Assembly: GCA_018402385.1 (NCBI GenBank)
Contig: JAGYJA010000004.1
Coordinates: 124,001 to 188,000, forward strand
From: Flavobacteriaceae bacterium
GTDB taxonomy: Bacteria; Bacteroidota; Bacteroidia; Flavobacteriales; Flavobacteriaceae
Reading direction: 5' to 3'
Length of the DNA stretch: 64,000 bases
This document shows positions 17,694 through 26,718 of this stretch, in pieces. Both the position numbers and the translations under genes were made by a program. A model generated the notes under the pieces. That model was not told the origin of the DNA, made no database searches, and saw only the letters and a program-made list of their open reading frames with translations. Each line of letters opens with the position of its first letter. Position 1 is the stretch's first letter.

Positions 17694-18371
17694 ATGAGAA
17701 TACCTGAAACTCTCTTTCCGTTTTTGAACGAACTAAAAGAAAACAACAATCGCGAGTGGTTTGCCGAAAACAAAACCCGTTTTCAAAAAGAAGAAAAGGA
17801 ACTCAAATTGTTTTTCAACGAAATAATGAAAGCAATCAACACTTTTGATGAAATTGAAAAAATGAAAATTTTTCGCATTTACCGTGATGTGCGATTCAGT
17901 AAAGATAAACTCCCATACAAAACTAACCGAAGTGCCAACTGGATCAGGGCAGGAGCACACCGCCGCGGAAGTTATTACTTACAACTCGAACCAGGAAACT
18001 CTTTTATAGCCTGCGGTTTTTTTCAGCCCAATCCAGCAGATTTACTTCGCATTAGAAAAGAGTTTGAAATAGATGATTCAGAAATTAGAGAAATTTTAAA
18101 TCAACCCTCATTTAAAAAGGTCTATGAAGGGTTTGATAAGACAGATCAGGTAAAAACTGCTCCCAAAGGGTTTGATAAAAACCACAAAGCCATTGATTTG
18201 ATTAAAAACAAAAACTTCTTTGTAGCACATTACTTTTCTGATAAAGAAGTTATGTCCTCAGGTTTTTTTGAAATGATGGTCCATCATTTTGAGTTGGTAC
18301 AGCCCTTTTTTAAGTACATGAGCGATGTCCTCACTACAGATTTAAATGGAGTTTCTCTGCTAAGTAATTAA
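17694..18371 (+). CDS. DUF2461 (TIGR02453) family protein
   Basis: 225 residues, soluble. Typical segments of the family are present: LKENNNREWFAENK near the start, FRIYRDVRFSKDKLPYKTN at about 61-79, and YYLQLEPGNSFIACGFFQPNPADL near 98-119. Biochemical role unknown. It shares an operon with corA (3-nt gap) and meets the convergent GreA-like gene with both stop codons inside one TTAA (18368-18371). Confidence 0.88.
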   Translation: MRIPETLFPFLNELKENNNREWFAENKTRFQKEEKELKLFFNEIMKAINTFDEIEKMKIFRIYRDVRFSKDKLPYKTNRSANWIRAGAHRRGSYYLQLEPGNSFIACGFFQPNPADLLRIRKEFEIDDSEIREILNQPSFKKVYEGFDKTDQVKTAPKGFDKNHKAIDLIKNKNFFVAHYFSDKEVMSSGFFEMMVHHFELVQPFFKYMSDVLTTDLNGVSLLSN

Positions 18372-18811
18372 AAAACGTTTACGATTTTATAATTCATATT
18401 GTTAAAGCTAAAGCTATCACCCGCTTTTTTACCTTTTAAATGTTCGTAAATTGGTGCAGCTGTTGAGATAGAATAATAATTTTTATTGTCCTCCAAGTCC
18501 AGTTTTCCCAATGCTACAGTGATAAAGAAAAAGTTGTTTTCTGTTTCCACCAAACTCCCATTGGCAACCACTTGATGCTCTTGTGAAACATCGATGCGTT
18601 TGAGTTGCTCTTTGGTCTTTTCTGTAGTTTCAATATAGCGAGCATATTTTTCCAGTTCGTTTAGCATTTCGCCTTTTCCGCCATCGTCATCTTCAGAAGG
18701 GGAGCTTTCACTTTCTAATGCTTCTCTCACAACACTCATCTCCTTGTGATATTTATCTAACTGTTGGTTTAACAGTTCCAGACACTTTTTGTAAAGTTGA
18801 TTTTTAATCAT
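18368..18811 (-). CDS. GreA/GreB-like protein
   Basis: 147 residues. An N-terminal helical region (about 1-80, LNQQLDKYHKEMSVVREALES, then an acidic SEDDDGGKGEMLNELE) resembles the Gre coiled coil. The C-terminal half (ANGSLVETENNFFFITVALG, YYSISTAAPIYEHLKGKKAGDSFSF) has the FKBP-like Gre domain, with GKKAGD in the usual place. Gre factors enter the RNA polymerase secondary channel to rescue backtracked complexes. The acidic D-D/E pair needed at the coiled-coil tip is plausible but not certain, so this may be a Gre-like binder (as Rnk or Gfh) rather than a cleavage factor. Confidence 0.7.
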   Translation of the reverse strand: MIKNQLYKKCLELLNQQLDKYHKEMSVVREALESESSPSEDDDGGKGEMLNELEKYARYIETTEKTKEQLKRIDVSQEHQVVANGSLVETENNFFFITVALGKLDLEDNKNYYSISTAAPIYEHLKGKKAGDSFSFNNMNYKIVNVF

Positions 18812-18894
18812 CTAATGGAATTTAAGACTACAAAAGTAGTTTCAATTCCTTTTATATTCAGAAAATTGTTAATAAAAATTCAGGAATCGACATC

Positions 18895-18974
18895 TTATAA
18901 GTCTTATAGCTTATAATTGATATTTATAAGCCTTAAAGCTTATAATTTGTTTTTATAAGCCTTTTGACTTATAT
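18895..18974 (+). promoter_or_regulatory. three 22-bp palindromes at a 29-bp period
   Basis: Sites at 18895-18916, 18924-18945 and 18953-18974 all have the form TTATAAG-N8-CTTATAA (the last ends CTTATAT), with start-to-start distance exactly 29 bp. The first two are also palindromic inside the spacer (AAGYCTT...AAGCTT-like). The third covers the -7 box of the satD-like promoter, and the -33 box lies between sites 2 and 3. This is a strong candidate for a cooperative operator. Confidence 0.75.
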
Positions 18975-18977
18975 TTG
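18946..18977 (+). promoter_or_regulatory. promoter of the satD-like operon
   Basis: TTTG at 18946-18949 and TATATTTG at 18970-18977 with 20 nt between them match the Bacteroidota consensus; the ATG follows 16 nt after the -7 box. Confidence 0.7.
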
Positions 18978-18993
18978 ATTAAAATTAGTTACT

Positions 18994-19638
18994 ATGGTTG
19001 CCGTCTTAACTGCAGATTTGATCAATTCAAGATCCTATGACAAGCCCTTTCTTAAAAACGTAATCACACTCTTAAAGAAAGAGTTTGAAGCCATTTCTAA
19101 AGAGCATGACGCTATTTTTACTCTTTTTAGAGGCGATAGTTTTCAAGGCATTATCAAATATCCTGAGGATGCATTACAAATCGCTTTACGCCTAAAAACT
19201 GTTATATTAAAAGTCGAAAATACTGCACACAAAAAGTCAAACATCCCTGTAGCAGATGTGCGTATCGCTATTGGAATAGGGGATGCAGATTATAATGAAA
19301 AAGCAATAACCGAGTCAAATGGTGAAGCGTTTCATTTTTCAGGTCTTACACTCGATGCCATGAAAGATGAAAATAAAAAAATAAGCCTAAAAACAGGAAA
19401 TGATAACATCAACAGTGAATTCCAGGTAAGTCTGAAATTTTTAGACAACCTGGCTGAGAAGTGGTCAATTGCTTCAGCAGAAGTAGTCTATTATTTACTC
19501 AAAGGAATGAAAGAACAGCAAATAGCCGATTTATTACAACGCAGTCAAGCTGCAATCAACCTCAGGAAAAAAGCTGCCGGCTGGGAAGAAGTACAGTTAT
19601 TATTACAACGATTTAAACAGGTATTCTCAAAACCCTAA
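18994..19638 (+). CDS. SatD family protein
   Basis: 214 residues, soluble. The N-terminal ~150 residues fit the SatD family, first noted in streptococcal acid tolerance: VAVLTADLINSRSYDK at the start and LFRGDSFQGIIKYPEDALQIALRL, an arrangement like a nucleotidyl-cyclase-type fold. The C-terminal part (EVVYYLLKGMKEQQIADLLQRSQAAINLRKK, in pieces) is a helix-turn-helix, so the protein could bind DNA, perhaps the palindromes in front of its own gene; that is inference. It is 3 nt upstream of the DUF3307 membrane protein, a pair seen together in many bacteria. Confidence 0.8.
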   Translation: MVAVLTADLINSRSYDKPFLKNVITLLKKEFEAISKEHDAIFTLFRGDSFQGIIKYPEDALQIALRLKTVILKVENTAHKKSNIPVADVRIAIGIGDADYNEKAITESNGEAFHFSGLTLDAMKDENKKISLKTGNDNINSEFQVSLKFLDNLAEKWSIASAEVVYYLLKGMKEQQIADLLQRSQAAINLRKKAAGWEEVQLLLQRFKQVFSKP

Positions 19639-19641
19639 ACC

Positions 19642-20373
19642 ATGAATGAAACACTGCTCATCGCTTTACAATTACTACTAGCTCACGTTCTAACAGACTT
19701 TGTCTTGCAACCTGCAAAAGCGATTAAACACAAAAGAAAACACAAAGCAAAAGCACCATTTTTATATGTGCACGCTTTTTTAGCAGGATTTTTAACCTAT
19801 CTCCTTTTACAACAATGGACAAGTTTTTTGGTTCCGGTAATTATAATGGTTACTCATTTTGCAATTGACTTGTGGAAGCTTAATCAGGAAAAAGATAATT
19901 TAAAACTCTTTTTATTAGACCAGTTTTTTCATATTCTGATTTTACTCCTAGCTTGGTTATACCTCACAGAAAACCTCAATTCTATAATTCCTTTTTTTGA
20001 ATCACTTTTTAGTTCACAAAATACTTTGATTATAATTTTAGGCTATTTGGTTGTCATTTTTCCTTTTGGATTTATTATCGGAAAAGCAACGCAACGTTGG
20101 CAAAAAGAGATTGAAAAAGACGATAAAATAAACAGCCTGGAAAAGGCCGGGCGTTATATCGGTATTTTTGAGCGCATTCTGGTGCTTACATTTGTTTTAA
20201 CTCAAAACATCGCAGCGATAGGGTTTTTAATCGCGGCAAAATCCATTTTACGCTTTAGTGATAAAGGTCAAAGTGGCGGTCGCAAACAAACGGAATACGT
20301 CCTCATAGGCACATTGATGAGCTTTGCTTTGACAATTATCGTTGGGTTTTTAATGAACGCACTCATGCTCTAA
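19642..20373 (+). CDS. DUF3307 membrane protein
   Basis: 243 residues with about six membrane helices. The N-terminal DUF3307 signature is clear: ALQLLLAHVLTDFVLQPAKAIK, then a Lys-rich loop and LYVHAFLAGFLTYLLL, with VTHFAIDLWK further on; conserved His and Asp in the helices (H15, D19, H46 region) hint at an intramembrane or metal site. It is cotranscribed with the SatD-like gene. Function unknown; the link with a HTH-containing partner suggests stress sensing. Its last 24 bp overlap the end of the convergent gene. Confidence 0.8.
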   Translation: MNETLLIALQLLLAHVLTDFVLQPAKAIKHKRKHKAKAPFLYVHAFLAGFLTYLLLQQWTSFLVPVIIMVTHFAIDLWKLNQEKDNLKLFLLDQFFHILILLLAWLYLTENLNSIIPFFESLFSSQNTLIIILGYLVVIFPFGFIIGKATQRWQKEIEKDDKINSLEKAGRYIGIFERILVLTFVLTQNIAAIGFLIAAKSILRFSDKGQSGGRKQTEYVLIGTLMSFALTIIVGFLMNALML

Positions 20374-20757
20374 AAGCTGGATATTGCTTTTAAGTCTTTC
20401 AATAACAAGATTCATCATTCTTTTGTTGAGTGAGGAAGAATTTTGAATATACATTTCATATTCCTCAATAGTAAATTGTCCAATAACCATTCCTTTCAAC
20501 GAGTTTCTGAATTTGATATCTTTTTGAATAGCATTTTCAATGTATTGCAATCGCTTTTCGAGTGAAAGCGTGTAAAACACATTTTTATGCTTTACTATAT
20601 AGTTTCTAAAAACCAAAATAAACAAATCATTTTGCAACTTTACGATGGGCCGCAATGTTGTGTTTTGAAACCTTTCATCAAAACTCATTAAAGATGTCAC
20701 TATAGCTGAAGGAATTTCGGGGCGTAAAGCAACCAATTCAAGTTCACGAGAATTCAT
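20350..20757 (-). CDS. conserved hypothetical protein, 135 aa
   Basis: I take the ATG at 20755-20757 (MNSRELELVALRPEIP) as the start; a longer frame to 20841 would add a hydrophobic, non-conserved stretch. The protein is soluble and helical, with LRPIVKLQNDLFILVFRNYI, then EKRLQYIENAIQKDIKFRNSLKGMVIGQF, which have the look of a strongly conserved flavobacterial family that databases sometimes label 'glyoxalase' without visible glyoxalase motifs. No function can be assigned. It overlaps the DUF3307 gene end by 24 bp in convergent orientation. Confidence 0.65.
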   Translation of the reverse strand: MNSRELELVALRPEIPSAIVTSLMSFDERFQNTTLRPIVKLQNDLFILVFRNYIVKHKNVFYTLSLEKRLQYIENAIQKDIKFRNSLKGMVIGQFTIEEYEMYIQNSSSLNKRMMNLVIERLKSNIQLLEHECVH

Positions 20758-20919
20758 AACTAGAAGTTTTATTAAAAATAACGAAAGCATGCTCCATGAA
20801 ATAGTTAAAAGAGATGGAGTTATAAACGAGGTTATCAACATAAAAAACCTTAAAAATCCCTTAAATTATAGAGTATAGCAAAGAATATCTTTAACTTTAT
20901 ATAATTAAAAATATAAAAG

Positions 20920-22281
20920 ATGTCCACGGTAAATTCCATAAACCCATATAACAATAAAATCATTGAAACTTATAAAACTCATACCCAAAAGGAAGTTGAA
21001 GATTTATTAAACAAAGCACATCAACGATTTGATGATTGGAAAAATGTTTCATTTCAGGAGCGAAAAAAACTCATGCAAAATGCTGCAAATGATTTGAAGA
21101 CAAACAAACAGGAGTATGCAGAATTAATAACTTTGGAAATGGGAAAGCCCATTAGCCAAGCCATCGCTGAAGTGGAAAAATGCGCCTGGGTCTGTGAATA
21201 TTATGCAGAGCAAGCTGAAAACCATTTGGCATCAGAAAAAATTGATACAGACGCTGATAAAAGTTATATCAACTATGAACCCCTGGGGGTCGTATTGGCA
21301 ATTATGCCCTGGAATTATCCTTTCTGGCAGGTTTTCAGGTTTGCAGCCCCGGCATTGATGGCCGGTAATATTGCCGTTTTAAAACACGCATCCAATGTGT
21401 TTGGCTCGGCTTTAAATATTGAAAAAATATTTGAAAGAGCCGGTTTCCCAAAGCATTGTTTTACAACTTTGCTAGTGGGAAGTGATGCTGTCAAATCAAT
21501 CATTGAAAATTCTGTTGTAAAAGCAGTGACATTAACCGGAAGCGGACCGGCAGGAGCCTCTGTAGCCTCCATCGCCGGAAAAAACATCAAGAAAACAGTG
21601 CTTGAACTTGGAGGAAGCAATGCGCTTATCGTGTTCAAAGATGCTGATATTGATAAAACTGTATCCAGTTGTGTACAGGCACGTTTTCAAAATACCGGCC
21701 AAAGTTGCATCGCCGGAAAACGACTACTTATAGATGAATCAATTGCAGAAAGTTTTTTAGAAATACTTAGCGCAAAAGTAAAAGAGCTGAAAAGCGGTAA
21801 CCCCTTAAACAGTGATACTTTTATTGGTGTGATGGCAAAAGAAAACTTAGCAGAAGAGTTGGAAGAACAACTTAAAAAATCAGTGAAAGCGGGTGCAAAA
21901 GTTATAATAGGAGGAAAGCGGAAGGGTACTTATTTTGAACCAACAATTGTTAAAAATGTAAATCCCAATATGGAACTCTTTAAAGAGGAAACCTTTGGTC
22001 CTGTGCTTTCAGTAACCACTTTTAAAACAGAAAAAGAAGCTGTAAAACTTTCCAATAATTCAAAATTTGGTTTGGGTGTTTCTTTATTTTCAAAAGATAT
22101 CGATAGAATGGAGAAACTTATCCCTCAATTTGAGGAAGGAGCTGTTTTTATCAATGAGCTCGTTAAAAGCGACCCTAGACTTCCTTTTGGCGGAATTAAA
22201 ACTTCCGGATATGGTCGTGAATTGAGTAAAGAGGGGATAAGGGAGTTTGTGAATGTGAAGACAGTATATATTAAAAAATAA
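20920..22281 (+). CDS. NAD(P)-dependent aldehyde dehydrogenase (succinate-semialdehyde type)
   Basis: 453 residues, the short ALDH length typical of succinate-semialdehyde dehydrogenases of the GabD/YneI type. Motifs: MPWNYPFWQVFR (substrate/cofactor entry), LTGSGPAG (cofactor site), the catalytic Glu in VLELGGSNA at about 229-237, and the nucleophile Cys in QNTGQSCIAGKR near 258-269; KEETFGPVLSV and LPFGGIKTSGYGREL complete the set. It oxidises semialdehydes such as that of GABA breakdown. It is a single gene, ended by a terminator shared with the convergent gene. Confidence 0.9.
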   Translation: MSTVNSINPYNNKIIETYKTHTQKEVEDLLNKAHQRFDDWKNVSFQERKKLMQNAANDLKTNKQEYAELITLEMGKPISQAIAEVEKCAWVCEYYAEQAENHLASEKIDTDADKSYINYEPLGVVLAIMPWNYPFWQVFRFAAPALMAGNIAVLKHASNVFGSALNIEKIFERAGFPKHCFTTLLVGSDAVKSIIENSVVKAVTLTGSGPAGASVASIAGKNIKKTVLELGGSNALIVFKDADIDKTVSSCVQARFQNTGQSCIAGKRLLIDESIAESFLEILSAKVKELKSGNPLNSDTFIGVMAKENLAEELEEQLKKSVKAGAKVIIGGKRKGTYFEPTIVKNVNPNMELFKEETFGPVLSVTTFKTEKEAVKLSNNSKFGLGVSLFSKDIDRMEKLIPQFEEGAVFINELVKSDPRLPFGGIKTSGYGRELSKEGIREFVNVKTVYIKK

Positions 22282-22305
22282 AGGGGAAATAAAAATTTCC
22301 CCTTT
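22280..22305. terminator. bidirectional terminator
   Basis: A perfect AAAGGGGAAAT / ATTTCCCCTTT hairpin (11-bp arms, 4-nt loop) between convergent genes; it directly follows the aldehyde dehydrogenase stop. Confidence 0.75.
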
Positions 22306-22325
22306 GAATTATATAGTTTTTAATT

Positions 22326-25300
22326 TTATTTTAAAAATTCCTCTTTCGTTTGAAACGAAAGTGACTCTTTATTATTCTTACTCAAGTAAGATTCATATTT
22401 AGAAACCTCTTTCTTTTGAATACTTTCATAACGGTCCATAATCTCGTCATAAAGTGCTTTTACACTTTCATAATTAGCCATTTGAGCACCTGTGGGTTTG
22501 TCATAATTATTTACGACGCCACTGTATAAATCGGCTAATTTTTCTCTGAGTTCGGGTTCTGCACTGGCAACATAGTTATCACCGGTGGTAATCACCATAC
22601 TTTTTAATAAAGTATTTAACTCATTGATGACCGCTTCAGACACTTTTTTCGATTTTGGGTCTTCAGCGAGTAAAGTTTCAGCGTGTTGAATGGTGGTATT
22701 GACTTTATAAACCTGGTAAGCCAACTCTTCATTCATATCAAAGAGAATTTCAACCATCTTTTGTCGTTCTTCACGACCTTGAGGAGTAACAATAGTATTT
22801 GGGTCATAAACCACTTCAATGGTATGAGTAAAGGTTTCTTTGCCTTTTATCATCACCACATTATAAGTTCCTGCAGGAACTCTGGGTGTTGCAAAACCAC
22901 CAAAACTCAAAGTTTTTGCTTCAGCAATTTTAGGCCCTTTGCTGGTGAAACTCCAATCGACGATGTTTAATCCTTTTGATTTACCGGCGTTAAGTGTTGC
23001 TATTTTATTACCCTCCATGTCTTGAACCTCGAGTTCCATTTTTCCAAAGGTATGTCGTTTATTTAGGTAGTAAACAATGCGAGCATTTGAAGAAGGATTC
23101 TGACCAATAAATTGCGTTTCTGTACCAAAATTTTCAGCAAAACCGCTGTCTTCTTTCATTACAAATGGTTTTGATGAAAAGAAATGAACTTCTTTATCAA
23201 GTATTTCAGGCGTGATTTCACGTAAGGGAGATATATCATCAATAATGATAATACCGCGACCGTGGGTAGCCAAAACTAAATCACTTGTTTTTTTGTGCAG
23301 CGCTATATACATCACAGAAGCTGCGGGCATATTATTTGTAAATCGCGACCAGTTTTGACCACCGTCAACTGTTACAAAAAGTCCAAATTCTGTACCTAAA
23401 AAAAGTAAATTCTCATTTTCATAATCTTCGTGAATACTTCGTGCAAAACCAATAATATCATCAGTGATGATACTTTTCCAGGTTTTACCAAAATCAGATG
23501 TCTTATAAGCATAAGGATTCATATCTCCGGTAGCGTGGCCTTCAAATACAGCATAAGCGGTTCCTTTATGAAAGTTACTGGCATAGATTTTATAACACCA
23601 AGTGTTTTTGGGTAAATCAGGGATATTTGCCACTGTATTTGTCCAGGTTTTTCCACCATCTTGAGTAATTTGAACATTACCATCATCTGTCCCCACCCAA
23701 ATGATATTTTCGTCAAGAGGCGACTCTGCAATCGTAAAGATTGTAGTATGTGTTTCAGCTCCAGAATTGTCAATGGACAAACCACCGGATGAAGATTGAT
23801 CTTGTTTCTTGGGGTCGTTTGTGGTTAAATCCGGAGAGATTTTTGTCCAGGTATCTCCCATATCATCAGAGCGATGTAGAAACTGACTTCCCATATAAAA
23901 TCGGTCTGGGTAGAAATTGCTCAATGCCATTGGCGGATTCCAATTGAAGCGTAATTTTGGATCTCCTTTTTCGGCCATTGGTTGAATGGTTTTGGTTTGG
24001 TTTCTGTCCACATCATAGCGCCACACGTTGGCAGCACCTTGCATTTCAGAATAAATGATATTTTTTGTGGGGTGTTTTAATACCCGAAATCCATCACCAT
24101 AACCCACACTGTTCCAATGCTTAGCTTTTACTCCTCCCGGAGCTGCTGAAGGGCCATACCAGGATCCATTGTCTTGCAATCCTCCATAAACATTATAAGG
24201 TTCAGCGTCATCCACACTCACGTGATAGTATTGTGAAACGGGAATATTTTCAACGATTTCCAACGTACTTCCACCATTCCAAGAACGATAGACACCACCG
24301 TCTGTTCCCACATACATAATTTCTGAATTATTAATGTGAAAGGCGATATCGTGGATATCAGGATGCATATTTCCTAAGTTTTTAAAAGTTTTGCCACCGT
24401 CACGACTAATGGCCCCATACAAGCCGGCTTTCACTAAAACATCCGGATTCTTTGGGTCAACTGTGATTCTCGAAAAGTAAAATGGACGAACAACCAGTTC
24501 AAAATTATTGTTTAAATGCTCCCAAGAATTTCCTCCATCGTCTGAACGATACAATCCGTTTGATTTTGCTTCTTCGGTTTCTAAAACAACATAAACAGTT
24601 TCAGGTTGAGAAGGTGCTATAGCAAGTGCAATTCTTCCTAATTTTCCATTAGGGAAACCATTGTGAATTTTATTCCAGTTTTTACCTCCATCTGTGGTTT
24701 TGTACAAAGCACTATGCTCTCCGCCTGAGTTGAAACTCCATGGTGAACGTCTCACTTGCCACATAGATGCATAGAGTATGTTTGGGTTTGTGGGGTCCAT
24801 TGCAATATCAGCCACACCTGTAGTTTCGTTAATATACAGGATTTTGTTCCAGGTTTCACCACCATCAGTTGTCTTGTAAACTCCTCTTTCTTCACTATCA
24901 CTCCAAAGTGCACCTAAAACACCCACATATATTTCTTGATTGTTATTTGGGTTTATTTTGATTCCGGAAATGCGTTCAGAGTTTTCAAATCCCATTTTTT
25001 TCCAGTTGGTACCTCCGTCTGTAGTCTTATAGATACCATCACCAACTGAAACACTATTGCGCACCCAGGTTTCCCCGGTCCCCACCCAAACAATATTGTC
25101 TGGATCTACAGGATCTACTGCAACACAACCTATGGATTGAGCGTGTTCATCAAATATTGAATTAAAAAAAGTACCACTGTCTGTTGACTTCCAGACGCCA
25201 CCGCCTGCAGCACCGGCATAAATAATATTGTCTTTGGTGGGGTGGAGGTCAATATCAGTGATGCGACCACTCATAACTGCCGGACCAATATGACGCGCTT

Positions 25301-25400
25301 TAAGATTCCCAAATAATTGGTCGCCCTTGATGGGTATCTCTTGTGCCATAGAAACCGGAAAAATCAAGAGTATGGCGATACCTAAAAGTATGTTTTTCAT
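22326..25400 (-). CDS. secreted sortilin/VPS10-type beta-propeller protein
   Basis: About 1024 residues from the ATG at 25398-25400 (MKNILLGIAILLIFPVSMAQ, a signal peptide ending in AQ/E); an upstream frame to 25493 adds an unlikely leader. The body is made of Asp-box/BNR repeats of the sortilin kind, e.g. KTTDGGTNWKKM, KTTDGGETWNKI, RSDDGGNSWEHL, TQDGGKTWTN, which build one or two propellers up to about residue 740. A beta-rich domain and a helical C-terminus follow. Such proteins are frequent in flavobacteria and often called glycosyl hydrolase-like, but no hydrolase residues are visible; protein binding or peptidase association is as likely. Confidence 0.82.
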   Translation of the reverse strand: MKNILLGIAILLIFPVSMAQEIPIKGDQLFGNLKARHIGPAVMSGRITDIDLHPTKDNIIYAGAAGGGVWKSTDSGTFFNSIFDEHAQSIGCVAVDPVDPDNIVWVGTGETWVRNSVSVGDGIYKTTDGGTNWKKMGFENSERISGIKINPNNNQEIYVGVLGALWSDSEERGVYKTTDGGETWNKILYINETTGVADIAMDPTNPNILYASMWQVRRSPWSFNSGGEHSALYKTTDGGKNWNKIHNGFPNGKLGRIALAIAPSQPETVYVVLETEEAKSNGLYRSDDGGNSWEHLNNNFELVVRPFYFSRITVDPKNPDVLVKAGLYGAISRDGGKTFKNLGNMHPDIHDIAFHINNSEIMYVGTDGGVYRSWNGGSTLEIVENIPVSQYYHVSVDDAEPYNVYGGLQDNGSWYGPSAAPGGVKAKHWNSVGYGDGFRVLKHPTKNIIYSEMQGAANVWRYDVDRNQTKTIQPMAEKGDPKLRFNWNPPMALSNFYPDRFYMGSQFLHRSDDMGDTWTKISPDLTTNDPKKQDQSSSGGLSIDNSGAETHTTIFTIAESPLDENIIWVGTDDGNVQITQDGGKTWTNTVANIPDLPKNTWCYKIYASNFHKGTAYAVFEGHATGDMNPYAYKTSDFGKTWKSIITDDIIGFARSIHEDYENENLLFLGTEFGLFVTVDGGQNWSRFTNNMPAASVMYIALHKKTSDLVLATHGRGIIIIDDISPLREITPEILDKEVHFFSSKPFVMKEDSGFAENFGTETQFIGQNPSSNARIVYYLNKRHTFGKMELEVQDMEGNKIATLNAGKSKGLNIVDWSFTSKGPKIAEAKTLSFGGFATPRVPAGTYNVVMIKGKETFTHTIEVVYDPNTIVTPQGREERQKMVEILFDMNEELAYQVYKVNTTIQHAETLLAEDPKSKKVSEAVINELNTLLKSMVITTGDNYVASAEPELREKLADLYSGVVNNYDKPTGAQMANYESVKALYDEIMDRYESIQKKEVSKYESYLSKNNKESLSFQTKEEFLK

Positions 25401-25458
25401 AGTTATTGTATTAAAAAATCCCCGATTTAACGAGGATTTAGATTTATTATTAGTTGTA

Positions 25459-26190
25459 TTATTCTTCTGGAAAAGCAAAAACGTTATCTTCAACTTCAGG
25501 GTTTAAATCAATGGAAATAATTTTAATGCTTTGCCCACCCATTCCCATATCAAATGGGAAATACAAACCGTCAACTTCTTGGTAATCGCTCATTTTTGAG
25601 ATTGATTTTTGACCAGTCATAGGACCTTGTTGAATTTCAGCTTCAGATTGTATGAGGGCAAAACTATCTGTATCAAAATAGTGATAACTTATATTGGGTA
25701 GTTCTTTACCATCAACCATTATGGGTTTTTGTGTCAACTTTATTTTAAAGGTTTCTGCGCCATCAATAGTTTCATTTTCCATGAGTTCAACGGTATAACC
25801 TTTGTCCTTATAATTAAAAAGAGCAGAAGGGAAGTCAAGAGATTGTTTTTTGAAATTTTCGGTCATTTCACTATCACTTTTTTCTGCTTGCATAGTCATA
25901 AAATTTGTACCCCACATGGTTTCACCGTCAAAGGCAAATTGAGTAATTTCCTGACCTTGGAAATTAACAATTACTGCTTGACGACCGTCTTTCAATTGAT
26001 AAATTTCAACTGGAATATCCACCCCTTGATTAACAGAGGCATTCATTTTTACACCATTGAGAGCAGCCCAGTTTTCAACACCTCCTGTATTTTCAAAATA
26101 AGTATTTATTATCTCATCTGCTGTTTGCGCCACTATTGGCATATTAAAAGTGATGAAACAAACTAAAAATAGTAATTTAAATGTTTTCAT
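25459..26190 (-). CDS. periplasmic LolA-like protein
   Basis: 243 residues with a signal peptide (MKTFKLLFLVCFITFNMPIVAQ) and a LolA/LolB-like beta-sheet body: ADEIINTYFENTGGVENW at the N-terminus, EITQFAFDGETMWGTNF, and a late SISKMSDYQEVDGLYFPFD stretch, a pattern shared with outer-membrane lipoprotein-sorting-like proteins. The fold binds hydrophobic moieties; the ligand is unknown. It precedes the propeller gene on the same strand (58-nt gap), so the two are probably cotranscribed. Confidence 0.72.
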   Translation of the reverse strand: MKTFKLLFLVCFITFNMPIVAQTADEIINTYFENTGGVENWAALNGVKMNASVNQGVDIPVEIYQLKDGRQAVIVNFQGQEITQFAFDGETMWGTNFMTMQAEKSDSEMTENFKKQSLDFPSALFNYKDKGYTVELMENETIDGAETFKIKLTQKPIMVDGKELPNISYHYFDTDSFALIQSEAEIQQGPMTGQKSISKMSDYQEVDGLYFPFDMGMGGQSIKIISIDLNPEVEDNVFAFPEE

Positions 26191-26277
26191 AATAGCGAAT
26201 TTGTTTGTGATTATTGAATGAGTATCTTTATGTTAAAGAAAGTTACAAATAATTCTTTAATAAATAATCGATTTTTA

Positions 26278-26710
26278 ATGAATGTAACAACTATGAGAAG
26301 ACAATCCATTTTTGTGACTGTTGATGCAGTGGTATTTTTATTTGAGAATAATAAAGAATATGTCTTATTAATTCAAAGAAAAAATGAACCATATAAGGGA
26401 CAATGGGCTTTACCGGGTGGGTTTGTAGAAGAGGATGAAGACCTTGAAACGGCTGCACGACGGGAGTTAAAGGAAGAAACGGGAATGGATTTGGAATCTT
26501 GTGAGCAGTTATATACATTCGGCAAACCCGGAAGGGACCCAAGGGGTAGGACAATTTCAATTGTTTATGCTGGTCTTGCTTCAAAATCAAACGGAGCCTA
26601 AGGCGGCAGATGATGCGAAAGATGCCCGATGGTTTCCCATAGAAAAACTTCCCAAACTGGCATTTGATCACAACGAAATCATTGCATTAGCAATTTCAGA
26701 AATTTTGTGA
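26278..26710 (+). CDS. NUDIX hydrolase (frameshifted)
   Basis: The NUDIX box is intact: GGFVEEDEDLETAARRELKEE (read in parts, G-x5-E-x7-REUxEE). It hydrolyses a nucleoside diphosphate linked to another group; the YTFGKPGRDPRGRTISIVYAG segment resembles ADP-ribose or NrtR-type sugar nucleotide hydrolases. The frame breaks near 26576-26590, after SIVYAGLA; the correct C-terminus (EPKAADDAKDARWFPIEKLP) continues one frame over and ends at 26710. One extra base in the data explains it. An ATG at 26278 or 26293 (MRRQSIFVTVDAVVF) gives the family-like start; a longer frame begins at 26218. Confidence 0.82.
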
Positions 26711-26718
26711 GCAATAAA

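Noticed and set aside
22683-22970. 95-codon plus-strand frame inside the propeller gene
   Set aside because: Antisense shadow; product has no recognisable feature.
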